Shown piece by piece: positions 32,356 through 41,570 of a stretch of 64,000 nt of DNA. Location: the NCBI RefSeq assembly GCF_002532045.1, contig NZ_NWTG01000021.1, forward strand, positions 1-64,000, read 5' to 3'. Every line of letters starts with the position of its first letter. The stretch's first letter is position 1. Below the pieces are notes generated by a model. That model was not told the DNA's origin and searched no databases. It saw nothing but the letters and a program-made list of their open reading frames with translations. The stretch comes from Bradyrhizobium sp. C9 (GTDB lineage Bacteria; Pseudomonadota; Alphaproteobacteria; Rhizobiales; Xanthobacteraceae). The position numbers and the translations under genes were made by a program.

Positions 32356-34861
32356 ATGACGATCATGACGGTCGACGCAACGCGTCGAGCGCAGAATGTT
32401 TCTGCATGTTCGTTCGATGTTTTCGATACATTTCTGTTGCGTGCCTGCGCGACGCCGGATGGCGTATTTGAAAGGGTTTTTCAGCTTTCTCGCATTGCTG
32501 AAAAATTTCCGAATATGTCCGTCAGTTTCGTTCAGCATCGAATCCAGGCGGAGGCGCGCGCGCGCAAGCTGGCGCAAGAGCGCAACGGCTCCACTGAAGT
32601 GCGCATCGCCGACATCTACAAGTTCTTTCCGTTCAGGCTGTTCGGCTTGACCCGCGATGCATTGGGCAATCTCGCGCAGATCGAATTCGAAGCCGAGCTC
32701 GAGCTGTGCCGCGCCAATCCGGAAATGCTCGAGCAATATCTGGACATGAAGCGCGGCGGCTTTCGCGTCGGCTTCATTTCCGACACCTACTGGAACAGCG
32801 ACCAGCTCGCGCAGCTGCTGCGCGCCTGCAGCCCGGGACTGAGCTGGGATTTCCTCTACGCATCCTGCGATCACGGCTCCGGCAAGAGCGAAGCGCTGTT
32901 CGAAACCTATCTCGCCGAGCAAGGCATCGATGCGGCGAGCTCGTTCCATGTCGGCGACAATCACAACGCCGATGTCAAGGGCGCCCGCCGTCACGGCATC
33001 CGACCGCGCTACTATCCGCAGGCCAGCGCGCCGCTGGCGTCGAAGTTTCAGCGCGAGACATCGATCTTCGAACTGCTGTGTCCCGACCAACCGTCGCGGC
33101 TCGATTGCGGCGCACGCACGCTGCGGCGCGCGGTGACGGCGCGCAGTGCTGAGCACTCTCCCGCTTTCAACCTCGGCGTGACCGTGCTCGGCCCGGTGAT
33201 GGCGGCGTTCGACGCCTTCATCGAAGCCCGGCGCGCGGTGCTGGCGCGCGATGGCGCGCGCGTCGCGATCGGATTCCTCGGCCGCGATGGTCTGCTGCCG
33301 TATCGCATCTGGCAGGCCAGCCATGGCGAGACCGGCGCCTATGTCGAGATCAATCGTCGCGTCAGCCTGGTAGGGTCCGCTGATACGCTCGAACCTCTCA
33401 GCGAGCTACTGAGCCGGGTCGTCAAGATCGACGCGGCGACCTTTTGTCGATATCGTCAAGGTGCAGCCGCCGGCGGTGATGAAGTTCTTCGCGCAGTACC
33501 CTGACGGCATTGCGAGCGGCCGCGAACTCGCCGACGCCCTGCCCGATCTGATGGATCCGCGCGAGATCACCGACATCGCTGCCGGCGTCCGCGCGCGCCT
33601 GCTGGCTTATCTTCGGGCGAAGATCGCGGATTTCGACGGCTGCACCGACCTCATCCTCGTCGATCTCGGCTATTCCGCCAGCGTGCAGAAGTCGCTGCGG
33701 CGCATCTTCGATCGCGAGGGCATTCGCATCCGCCTGCATGGCGCCTATCTGCTGACGCTTGACGATGCCTTCGATGACATCGCCGATGACGACACCGCGG
33801 AGGGCCTGATCTCGGATCGCATCGTCACGCCGCACGTCAAGCGCATGTTGATCCGCAATGTCGCCTTGCTGGAGCAACTGTGCTGTTCCGATGAAGGATC
33901 GGCGCGCGACTATCGGGGCGGCGAGGTGCTGCGCGAGGGCGATCAGCGCCCGGCCGCTCAGCTGGCGCTGGCGAACGAGGTGCAATCCGGAACGCTGGCC
34001 TATGCGTCGCGCGCCCGCGAGCTGGCGCCCCACTATGCACTGCAGCCCGACGCCGATCCCGTCGTTGCGGCACGCTGGGCCGCCGCCGTGCTCGGACGCC
34101 TCCTGCTGCTGCCCGACGATGATGAACTCGTGCTGCTCGGCGGCATCAAGCATGACGTCAACCTCGGCACCCAGGCACTGGCGCCGCTGCTCGACGCCGG
34201 CTTCATCGATGATTGCATCGTCGCCCGCGGCCTCTCGGCCGCCTGCACGGCGCCGGCGCCGCCGATGTGGCTGGCCGGCAGCTTTGCCGCGTTGTCTCCG
34301 TCGCACGCCTACCTCTACACATTGTTCGGCGCCAATCGCCTGCCCGCGAATGTGTTCGGCGAGGCGCAATGCGGGACGCTGCAAGTCGGCCTGTTCGGGC
34401 CGGACGGCCAGGCGTCGCTGGAAGCCGTCAGCGTCTATCACACCGGGCTCGGCGACCTCCGCCTGCGGATTCCATTGTCGCGCCGCATGGCGGTTGCGAC
34501 CATCGCGCTGCCGCTGGCGAAGCTCAGCCGCGCCGGGATGCTCCACGGCATCACGGTCCAGTACGGCGAGAGCGCCGCGAAGGCGGCGGAGAGTTCGAAC
34601 GTGAAGGCGATCGCCGAGGGACGGCTGATCGATGCCGGCCTGGAGCGGAACGGCCGCCAGTTCCGTGCCGCCACCGGGGACGGCATGCTGCTGATCCCGG
34701 TCGACGGTTTCGAGGACGATGTTGCGATCTACACCGTCGCGCTGACCGCCTTCGACCATGACCGCATCCTGGCGGTCGAGGACCGCGACGGTAACCGGGC
34801 CCCCTCGGCCACGCTGACCTGGCGCAACGCTAGCGGTGCGCAGGCATCCAACGGCCACTGA
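32356..34861 (+). pseudogene. HAD-family hydrolase with long C-terminal region, frameshifted
   Basis: Two adjacent frames form one approximately 834-residue protein if one T is removed from the TTTT run at 33442-33445; the junction then reads DAATFVDIVKVQPPAVMKFF. The N-terminal HAD domain shows motif I (FDVFDTFLLR), motif II (GFISDTYW), the lysine (GSGKSEALF) and motif IV (HVGDNHNADVKGAR). FLGRDGLLPYRIW begins the linker to the C-terminal half (33461-34861 frame). As written, the first frame stops at 33504 after 382 residues. GGCGGGAA precedes ATG 32356. A sequencing error and a real mutation are both possible. It probably belongs with the modification genes downstream. Confidence 0.75.
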
Positions 34862-34919
34862 TTTGTCCGCCTGATCTGGCCGCCCCGCTCGTAGAAGGTT
34901 AACGAGGGGTAGTGCGGGC

Positions 34920-36278
34920 ATGATTTCGGCTGACACGGTGCAAGCGGACGGCTTGCAGGCGAATTTCGACCAATTACTGGCGACCAACAACATCCGGATG
35001 AGCGCTGCGCAGCGCCGGAGGCTCGCGTGGCTGTGCGAACGGCTCGGACCTGCGACCGTCCACCAGGCCGGTTCGGTGCCGGCGCGGGACCATGGCGTCG
35101 TCATCCTCGTCGAGCCGCCGAGCGGCCCCGCCGCTGAAATGCTCTATCGGTCGCTTCGCGCCGATTGTGCGGTCGTGATCCCGTTCGGCGAAAATCCCGC
35201 GTTCGATTTCCTGAAGTCCAAGCTGACCGACTTCGGAACCATCGGGCCGAGCTTCGATGGCCCGCACGAGATGTGGTGGGGCGGCCTCAACTGGCGGCCG
35301 ATCGCGCCCGCCGAAGGCTCCCGATCCGACGCAGCGCTGCGCGTGGTCTCCTGCTATCCCCGCGCCTGCGGCGAGGATCATGCCCACGTGCTCCGGGAGA
35401 AGCTCGCCGAATTCGAGATCGCCTGCGACGTCGTACCGATCGATACCGCTGACGACGAGCGCATGCGCGCATCCGAGAAATCCGCCTTCATGCTGCGGAT
35501 GTGGCAGGAGCATCGCGAGCCGCTGCTCTTCATCGAGGCCGATGCAACGCTCAGCGAGCCGCCACTGCTGCCGTCGTCCCTCGCATGCGACATCGCGCTC
35601 CACAAGTGGAACCGGTGGGAGATGTCGGCCCGCACGTTATACCTCGGCCGCACCCCGGCCGCCGAAGCGCTGCTGCGCAACTGGCATCACATCGCGACCG
35701 CCTATCCCGCGGTCTGGGAGGGCTACCTGCTCGACCAGGCCTGGAGCCTGACGTCTTCGCAGATGGCGCTCGACACCGCCTGGCTGCCGCGCTCATACCA
35801 TGCGCCTGCCGAAGATGCCGGTACGCCCCGCCACACCACGGTCGTCCACAATCTGCCGACCGACAACAGCGACCTCGGCCCCGATGCCGAATTCGGCATC
35901 ACGATGCGGGCGGCGCGGCGCGCCAGCCGCAGCGGCGGCCGCGACGCCATGATCGTGATCAAGTCGCCGGCAGCCTCGAACGACGCGATCACCGTGATCA
36001 TGCGCGACATCGCGACCAGCGACGCGCGCGAGATGGCGGCCAGCATCGAGGCGGTCACCGGCGCGTTCGCCGCCGATTGCGGCGGGTTCGGCCGGCTCGA
36101 GCTCGCGCTCTGCCCCTGGCAGGATGATATCCGCGCGGCGAAATCGGCAGCCGCGAGCACGAACAACCGGATCATCGAGATTGCGCCCTGGCAAGCATTG
36201 CCGGCCGATCTGTTCCGCACCGTGGGTCGATCCCGCGATGCCGGCAGCGTCCTCGTCATGGCCGGGCAGCGCGGCTGA
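34920..36278 (+). CDS. Hypothetical protein, glycosyltransferase-like, in surface/flagellin modification locus
   Basis: A 452-residue soluble protein. The segment VSCYPRACGEDHAHVLREKLAEFEIACDVVPIDT and LLFIEADATLSEPP resembles the nucleotide-sugar-binding core of some GT-A glycosyltransferases, with EADA at the place of a DxD. An upstream part (HGVVILVEPPSGPAAEMLYRSL) and a C-terminal LCPWQDDIRAAKSAA segment are unassigned. GAGGGG precedes ATG 34920. It lies between the broken HAD gene and a formyltransferase on the same strand. The glycosyltransferase role is tentative. Confidence 0.6.
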   Translation: MISADTVQADGLQANFDQLLATNNIRMSAAQRRRLAWLCERLGPATVHQAGSVPARDHGVVILVEPPSGPAAEMLYRSLRADCAVVIPFGENPAFDFLKSKLTDFGTIGPSFDGPHEMWWGGLNWRPIAPAEGSRSDAALRVVSCYPRACGEDHAHVLREKLAEFEIACDVVPIDTADDERMRASEKSAFMLRMWQEHREPLLFIEADATLSEPPLLPSSLACDIALHKWNRWEMSARTLYLGRTPAAEALLRNWHHIATAYPAVWEGYLLDQAWSLTSSQMALDTAWLPRSYHAPAEDAGTPRHTTVVHNLPTDNSDLGPDAEFGITMRAARRASRSGGRDAMIVIKSPAASNDAITVIMRDIATSDAREMAASIEAVTGAFAADCGGFGRLELALCPWQDDIRAAKSAAASTNNRIIEIAPWQALPADLFRTVGRSRDAGSVLVMAGQRG

Positions 36279-36319
36279 TCAACGGCATAATCACCAAGCA
36301 AGAGAAGGACATCGACATC

Positions 36320-37042
36320 ATGAAGACCATCATCCTTCTCACCGGCGTCGCCAACCAGCAATTCGCGCTCACCGAGCTGTTGAAGGCGCACAATCCGGCG
36401 CTGTCGTTCCGCTGCGCGGTGACGGCCGAGGACCTCGCGGCGATCGAGCCCGAAGTGTTGCGTGAGGCCCGGCTGCTGGCGTTCACCACCAGCGTCATCG
36501 TGCCCGAAACCATCCTGGCGGCGCTCGGCCATGGCGCCTACAATTTCCACCCCGGCCCGCCGCAATATCCCGGCTGGGCGCCGGCGCATTTCGCGCTCTA
36601 TGACGGGGCGCGTACGTTCGGCGCGACGGCTCATGTGATGGCCGCGCGCGTCGATTCCGGTCCGATCGTCGGGGTCGAGTCCTTCATCATTCCCGACAAG
36701 ATCGGCGTGCGCGGGCTCGAGCAGATCGCCTATGTGCGGCTTGCCCATCTGTTCTGGCGGATGTCGCGCGATCTCGCATGCGATCCCTCGCCGCTGCAGG
36801 AACTGGAGATCGCCTGGTGCGGCATCAAGAGCACCCGGCAGATGTACCGCGACATGTGCGAGCTTCCCGCCGGCATCAGCGCCGGCGAGCTGGCCCGCCG
36901 GATCCGCGCCTTCCACGACGACTTCCGCGCCATCCCGCTGACCGTCTCCGTGCACGGCATCCGCTTCGAGCTGGCGACGATCGCCACGCAGGCCCCCGAG
37001 GCACCGCAGGTGATCTCGCCGCCGCTCGCAGCTGCGTCCTAG
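36320..37042 (+). CDS. Methionyl-tRNA formyltransferase-like N-formyltransferase
   Basis: A 240-residue formyltransferase-fold protein with the catalytic triad visible as Asn75-Phe-His77 (YNFHPGPPQYPGW) and Asp112 (RVDSGPIV). It is shorter than tRNA formyltransferase (about 310 residues) and lacks the tRNA-binding C-terminal domain. It therefore more likely formylates an amino sugar or other small molecule using a formyl-tetrahydrofolate donor. It is downstream of the glycosyltransferase-like gene. Its stop overlaps the convergent cyclase gene by 4 bases. Confidence 0.8.
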   Translation: MKTIILLTGVANQQFALTELLKAHNPALSFRCAVTAEDLAAIEPEVLREARLLAFTTSVIVPETILAALGHGAYNFHPGPPQYPGWAPAHFALYDGARTFGATAHVMAARVDSGPIVGVESFIIPDKIGVRGLEQIAYVRLAHLFWRMSRDLACDPSPLQELEIAWCGIKSTRQMYRDMCELPAGISAGELARRIRAFHDDFRAIPLTVSVHGIRFELATIATQAPEAPQVISPPLAAAS

Positions 37043-40000
37043 TGGCGCCAGACGCTTCCCTGGGGATCGGCGAGCATTCCATTCAGGAGCGCTTCGGCCC
37101 GATGCAGCAGTGGCTTCGTTCCACTGCTCGACGCGATCGCAATCGCTGCGCGCAACTTATGCAGAATGGAAGTCCTGTCGTTCTCATTTGACGCCGGCGA
37201 CACCGTCGCCTCTCCGAACAGCGCCTCGGCTTCCAGGCCGGAAAAGCCCTGCTGCCGCGCGGTATTCCGAGCCTCTCGCAGCATGTTCAGCGCAGCCTGC
37301 ACATCCCCGAGCCGGCTAAGAGCGAGTGCCAAATAGATCGAGGTACGTATCACGATCGAGGTGTAGCTCACCGACCTGGCGACCTCTCGGGCTTCGACGA
37401 GCGTAATCCGCGCGTCAGCGAGACGTCCCTGTTCCAGATAGGCAATACCGAGATGGCAGGTGATGACCGGCACAAAGAGACGAATTCCATACTTTTGTGT
37501 AATGGCAAAAGCGTCTTCCAGGATCGCCGCTGCTTCTCCAGGATTGCCCCGCCCGAGCGCCAGACATCCAGCACTATAGCCCGCGCCAACGCGATCAAAT
37601 GGCCTGTTGCTCTCATTGGCGATTGCTGACGCGCGTTGATGAAACTCGGCCGCCGTATCAATCTCTCCCAAGGTCGTGTGGGTCACGCTCTTCATCATGC
37701 AGGACAGCAGCTCCAGGGTTTTCGGCGTCGTCCCGGGCGGCGCGCTGGCGTCCGGCCCGGACAGGTGGAGGCACGCCTGTCCCAGCATCTGCTCTGCGTC
37801 GCGATAACGCCCGGCAATGAAATAGGCCTGGCCAAGGCTGTATTGTGCAAGGTTGAGCCAACCGGGATTGCCCCACTCTCCCGCCAAGCGAGCAACTTCC
37901 TCGCCGGTTTCGATGGCCTCGATCGGCGTGCCGTAGAAGTTCTGGGCCCCCGACCTGACAGCCATCGCCGCGACCTTCCGCCCGATATCATCAATCGCAT
38001 TGGCGCGTCCCTCCGCGTCCCTTCCAAGGTCGAACCATTCGGCGACCTTGCCTGCGCTCATGAAGGCTGTGCGCGCCTCGATGCGGAGGTCGACCGCATC
38101 CGCTTCGCGCGAGCGAGCGAACGGCGTCTTGTCGAGTGCGGTCATCGCGATCTCGAAGTAGTTGGTTGCGTCGGCAAATGCCGATCGTGCCAGACTCTTC
38201 CGCGCGGCAGTTCTGCCGTAAGCGAAGGCTTTTTGCCAATCCTTGGCCCGGGTTGCATGGTAACAGAGCCTGTTGGGCTCATCATGCGAACTCCCATTGG
38301 CCTCCAGCGCCGCAAGAATGCGCGCATGGACGCTTTCCCTTAGCTTCTCGACCATCGAGTCATAGGTCACTTGGCGAACCATCTCGTGCGGGAACTCGAG
38401 CAAGCCATCCTGCTCGGCATCGATCCTCACCAGAAACTCCGCGCGATCGAGCGCGATCAGGCAGCGCTGAAGCGCCTCCGGCGACAGACCGGCCACCGCG
38501 CGCAGCATGGATTCCATCGACTGTGGTCCCAACGCCGCTGCGATCTGCAACAGCGAACGCTCCTCCTTCGAGATGCGGTCCAGACGCGTGGCGATCACGC
38601 CCTGGATGCTGCTTGGAATTCCGAGATCGCCAACCGGACGCGCCAGCGCCAGATCGCCCCAATGCCCGCGGAGAACGCCGCTGTCCTTGAGGCTGCGGCA
38701 GACCTCTTCGATGAAGAGCGGCACGCTGGCGGTATGAAGAACCACGCGGCTCTTCAGATCGGCCATGTTCGCGGATGAGCCCAGGATATCGTCCAGCATC
38801 TCCCGTCCCGCATTCTCGCCGAGCGAGCGCAACGCCGCGACTTCAGCGTTGCAGCGCGCGACCCAATCCGGAACTCCATTCGGCCTGCTGGTCAGCAGCA
38901 CCAGAAGCCCGGGCACCTGCAGCGAAGCAAGTGACGCCATGACGGTCTCGCTCGCGCGATCGATCCAGTGCAGATCCTCGATCAGGATCACCGCACGCCG
39001 GCGAACAACCACGCCTTCGAGAATCGCGCAGCACGCCTCGCTGATCGCTCGGCCGCGCGCATGCGGCTCCAACTCGCTCCATTCCGGATCCGAGATCGGA
39101 CGGTCCAGCACCGCGTCGATGGCCGAACGCTGAAGTCCTATCAGGCGCGTTGGGCCATCGGTGTCGGCCGCGGCTCCCTCCAGGATCGAGAGCATCAGGG
39201 CCTTCAGCGTACTGAACGGCGCGCCTTGAAGATTCGGGCTGCACTCGGCGTGAAACGGGAGCCAGCCGTCGCGGGTGAGTTCGTCGACGAACTCATGCAC
39301 CAGCCGCGATTTCCCGATACCTGGATCACCAATCAAGAGCGCCGTTTGTCGGTTCGGGCCGGCGTCCTGCGCCAACCTCCTGAGCAGCGCAGTCTCATTC
39401 GACCGGTTGACGAACCGCGCAACGCTGCGTGCCCTGCGCACCCGCCAACTGGAGACATCGGTCGCACCCGTTACGCGGTAGATCGGCAGAGCCTCACTGA
39501 ACCCCTTGAGCTGCCTGCGTCCGAGAAACTCGAACTGAACGTTACCTTCAGCGAGTTTCTGACAGGCTTCGGATGCGTAGACCTGGTTCGGTTCGGCAGC
39601 CGCTTCGAGCCGCGCCGCCAGATGCTGCGCGGCGCCGCCGATCTCATAAACCTTGGAATACTCGCTGGCGACCATGTAGGCCACGACACGCCCCGAATGG
39701 AGCCCGACCCGAACCTGGAGCCCCGAGTCGCCCAAAGCGGCGACGCGTCGAACGAGTTCGATCGCAGCATGGCAAGCAAGCGGCGCGTGGTTGTCATCAG
39801 CTATCGGGGCGCCAAATACCGCGGCGAGCCCATCACCCAATTCCTTGCTGACGATTCCGCCAAACTGGCGCACAGCGCCGCGCATGGCGGCCAGGGCCGG
39901 CTCCAGACGGGAGACCGCCTCTTCCGGATCGAGATCCGCCACGAGCCCCGTGGAATCAACCACGTCGGCGCGAAGGATCGTCACAAATCGCTGTTCGCTG

Positions 40001-40092
40001 TCGGGATCGACGCGCTTGGCTACGGCGGCACCACATTGGGCGCACCAATTGTCGTTCGCTCCGATCGTCGATTGGCATGCAAAGCAAAGCAT
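37039..40092 (-). CDS. Zinc-ribbon / class III cyclase / AAA ATPase / TPR regulatory protein
   Basis: A 1017-residue multidomain protein. Domain order: an N-terminal zinc ribbon (CFAC ... CAQC); a class III nucleotidyl cyclase domain at about 35-200 (ADVVDSTGL, KELGDGLAAVFGAP, VGLHSGRVV); an AAA/STAND ATPase with Walker A (LLIGDPGIGKSRL) and Walker B (AVILIEDLHWID); and TPR-like repeats from about 600 to the end. The ATG at 40092 is chosen; a TTG at 40104 is possible. The cyclase metal Asp and GDG are present, but the fold looks divergent, so cAMP synthesis is uncertain. It is convergent with and overlaps the formyltransferase. Confidence 0.85.
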   Translation of the reverse strand: MLCFACQSTIGANDNWCAQCGAAVAKRVDPDSEQRFVTILRADVVDSTGLVADLDPEEAVSRLEPALAAMRGAVRQFGGIVSKELGDGLAAVFGAPIADDNHAPLACHAAIELVRRVAALGDSGLQVRVGLHSGRVVAYMVASEYSKVYEIGGAAQHLAARLEAAAEPNQVYASEACQKLAEGNVQFEFLGRRQLKGFSEALPIYRVTGATDVSSWRVRRARSVARFVNRSNETALLRRLAQDAGPNRQTALLIGDPGIGKSRLVHEFVDELTRDGWLPFHAECSPNLQGAPFSTLKALMLSILEGAAADTDGPTRLIGLQRSAIDAVLDRPISDPEWSELEPHARGRAISEACCAILEGVVVRRRAVILIEDLHWIDRASETVMASLASLQVPGLLVLLTSRPNGVPDWVARCNAEVAALRSLGENAGREMLDDILGSSANMADLKSRVVLHTASVPLFIEEVCRSLKDSGVLRGHWGDLALARPVGDLGIPSSIQGVIATRLDRISKEERSLLQIAAALGPQSMESMLRAVAGLSPEALQRCLIALDRAEFLVRIDAEQDGLLEFPHEMVRQVTYDSMVEKLRESVHARILAALEANGSSHDEPNRLCYHATRAKDWQKAFAYGRTAARKSLARSAFADATNYFEIAMTALDKTPFARSREADAVDLRIEARTAFMSAGKVAEWFDLGRDAEGRANAIDDIGRKVAAMAVRSGAQNFYGTPIEAIETGEEVARLAGEWGNPGWLNLAQYSLGQAYFIAGRYRDAEQMLGQACLHLSGPDASAPPGTTPKTLELLSCMMKSVTHTTLGEIDTAAEFHQRASAIANESNRPFDRVGAGYSAGCLALGRGNPGEAAAILEDAFAITQKYGIRLFVPVITCHLGIAYLEQGRLADARITLVEAREVARSVSYTSIVIRTSIYLALALSRLGDVQAALNMLREARNTARQQGFSGLEAEALFGEATVSPASNENDRTSILHKLRAAIAIASSSGTKPLLHRAEALLNGMLADPQGSVWRH

Positions 40093-40384
40093 TCCTGCTC
40101 TCAAAGGCTGCTGCGGTCTCGCCAGCTCAGCATCCCGGTGAGCAGCTTAGAGTAGAGATTACCCATCGGGACATGCTTATCAATCCGGACGTGCAATCCG
40201 CCCGCAACGGCGCCAACCCGAGAGGTTGCTCAACTGGACGAAATACAGTCTTGAGTGGTAGGTCGAGGCGCGAGAAATCAAACGGCGCAACTGGAGCCGT
40301 GCGACCGATTTCGTTCGACGTCCCCGCGTTGCATAACTTATGTATAGCCAGAGCAAGCCAAAGTTGTAATGAAAGGGAAATCCT

Positions 40385-40873
40385 ATGGGCGGAAGAGTAT
40401 TCAATAACCAGCAGTTCAAAGATCATATCAACGCGCACTACTATCCTTTGGACAACATGATCAAGAGCGTCACTATACTTAAGGCGTCGGATCTCATCGA
40501 CATCGAGACGCTGGAATATGGCCAATACCAGCCGATCCTGTCGCCCAGGCACCAGTGGCCGGGCGGGAGCGGCAAGCTGTGGCAGAAGGAGATGGGCAAG
40601 GCGCGCCTGGACCTCGCCACTCAAGCAAGCACCGCGGCCCTCTCCAAGGACGAGGCCGGCGTCGTACCGCTGACGAAATGCGCGCTGCTGGATACCGCCG
40701 TCCGCAAGTGCTTCAACTCCCAACCGCCGATCCCGATGAAGATCGATGTGAAGGAGAAGGACAAGAATGCGCCGAACGCCGATCGGCACGACATTCTGCT
40801 GACCTGGGAGCATGCCAATGGCGACAATCAGCCGCCAACGCTCCTGCTGCTGACGATGGTCTGCCCGGCCTGA
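40385..40873 (+). CDS. Hypothetical cytoplasmic protein
   Basis: A 162-residue protein without signal peptide or membrane segment, starting MGGRVFNNQQFKDHINAHYY. It is rich in Lys/Asp/Asn in its second half (KIDVKEKDKNAPNADRHD) and has a beta-rich C-terminal end (DILLTWEHANGDNQPPTLLLL). AAAGGGAA precedes ATG 40385. It is divergent from the cyclase, across 292 bases that include a possible TATGTATAG-like AT-rich element. No family recognised. Confidence 0.6.
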   Translation: MGGRVFNNQQFKDHINAHYYPLDNMIKSVTILKASDLIDIETLEYGQYQPILSPRHQWPGGSGKLWQKEMGKARLDLATQASTAALSKDEAGVVPLTKCALLDTAVRKCFNSQPPIPMKIDVKEKDKNAPNADRHDILLTWEHANGDNQPPTLLLLTMVCPA

Positions 40874-40978
40874 TCCCCGATCGCAGCCAACACTTTCCGC
40901 ACGACGGTATTGCACTCACGCGGCTGCCTGCTGGCAGCCGCATCAACCTTGGCCCACCGCCGATGCCGTGGGCGTGAT

Positions 40979-41197
40979 CTATGACGCGGGGCGGCGCTGC
41001 TGCAACAACGCCCTCACCGCACGCTCTGCGGCGCGAGCGGAGCCGAAATGGCCGCCGTCGAGGCCATCAAAGGCGCGATCCGAGGAGAAGAAGCAGAAGC
41101 CTCCGGCGTCGCTGACGACGATACCCGCGGTTCGATCCGATACTTCGATGACGTAAGCTTGAGACGTTTTGGCTTGGGAGGTTTGGGCCTGGGACAT
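40979..41197 (-). CDS. Small hypothetical protein
   Basis: A 72-residue protein. The first 13 residues repeat Ser-Gln-Ala (MSQAQTSQAKTSQA); the core YVIEVSDRTAGIVVSDAGGFCFFSSDRAFDGLDG looks like a small beta-strand domain known from many rhizobial hypothetical proteins, with a basic Arg/Ala-rich helical tail. No strong ribosome-binding site. Function unknown. Confidence 0.5.
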   Translation of the reverse strand: MSQAQTSQAKTSQAYVIEVSDRTAGIVVSDAGGFCFFSSDRAFDGLDGGHFGSARAAERAVRALLQQRRPAS

Positions 41198-41570
41198 GCG
41201 TGCGCGATCGCCGGATGACGGCGCTCCTGTCTGATTGTCGGGTGCTTGGGTTCTTTCTTAAGCGATCAACAACAGACGCCGGTCGCCGCCGAGACGCAGC
41301 GATGCTGCATGCGGCTTTGCATGTCGCACATCAAGCTGCGGTGGTAATGTCTCATGGCAGTGACCTTGAACGACGCGGGTTAGCGCGGATCAATATCCGG
41401 CCGAATCGCGCGGCGGTCAATGAAATGACCGACCAAAGATGACCGCCCGGCGCGATGCCTCATTCGCGCCAGCCTGGAAAACAGCATGGTTTTGGTGATG
41501 ACGGTTGCGGTCCGCTGAATTGACTGACCTTGGCCGGGCACCGCGTGTCCTGGTGCCCGACCGCGCGTGC
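41198..41570. other. Intergenic region between small gene and atoE
   Basis: A 373-base stretch without a convincing gene. It includes a dyad CGGTCA/TGACCG at 41414-41431 (six-base spacer), which could be a binding site. Two short open frames are present but have neither codon bias nor ribosome-binding support. Confidence 0.35.
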
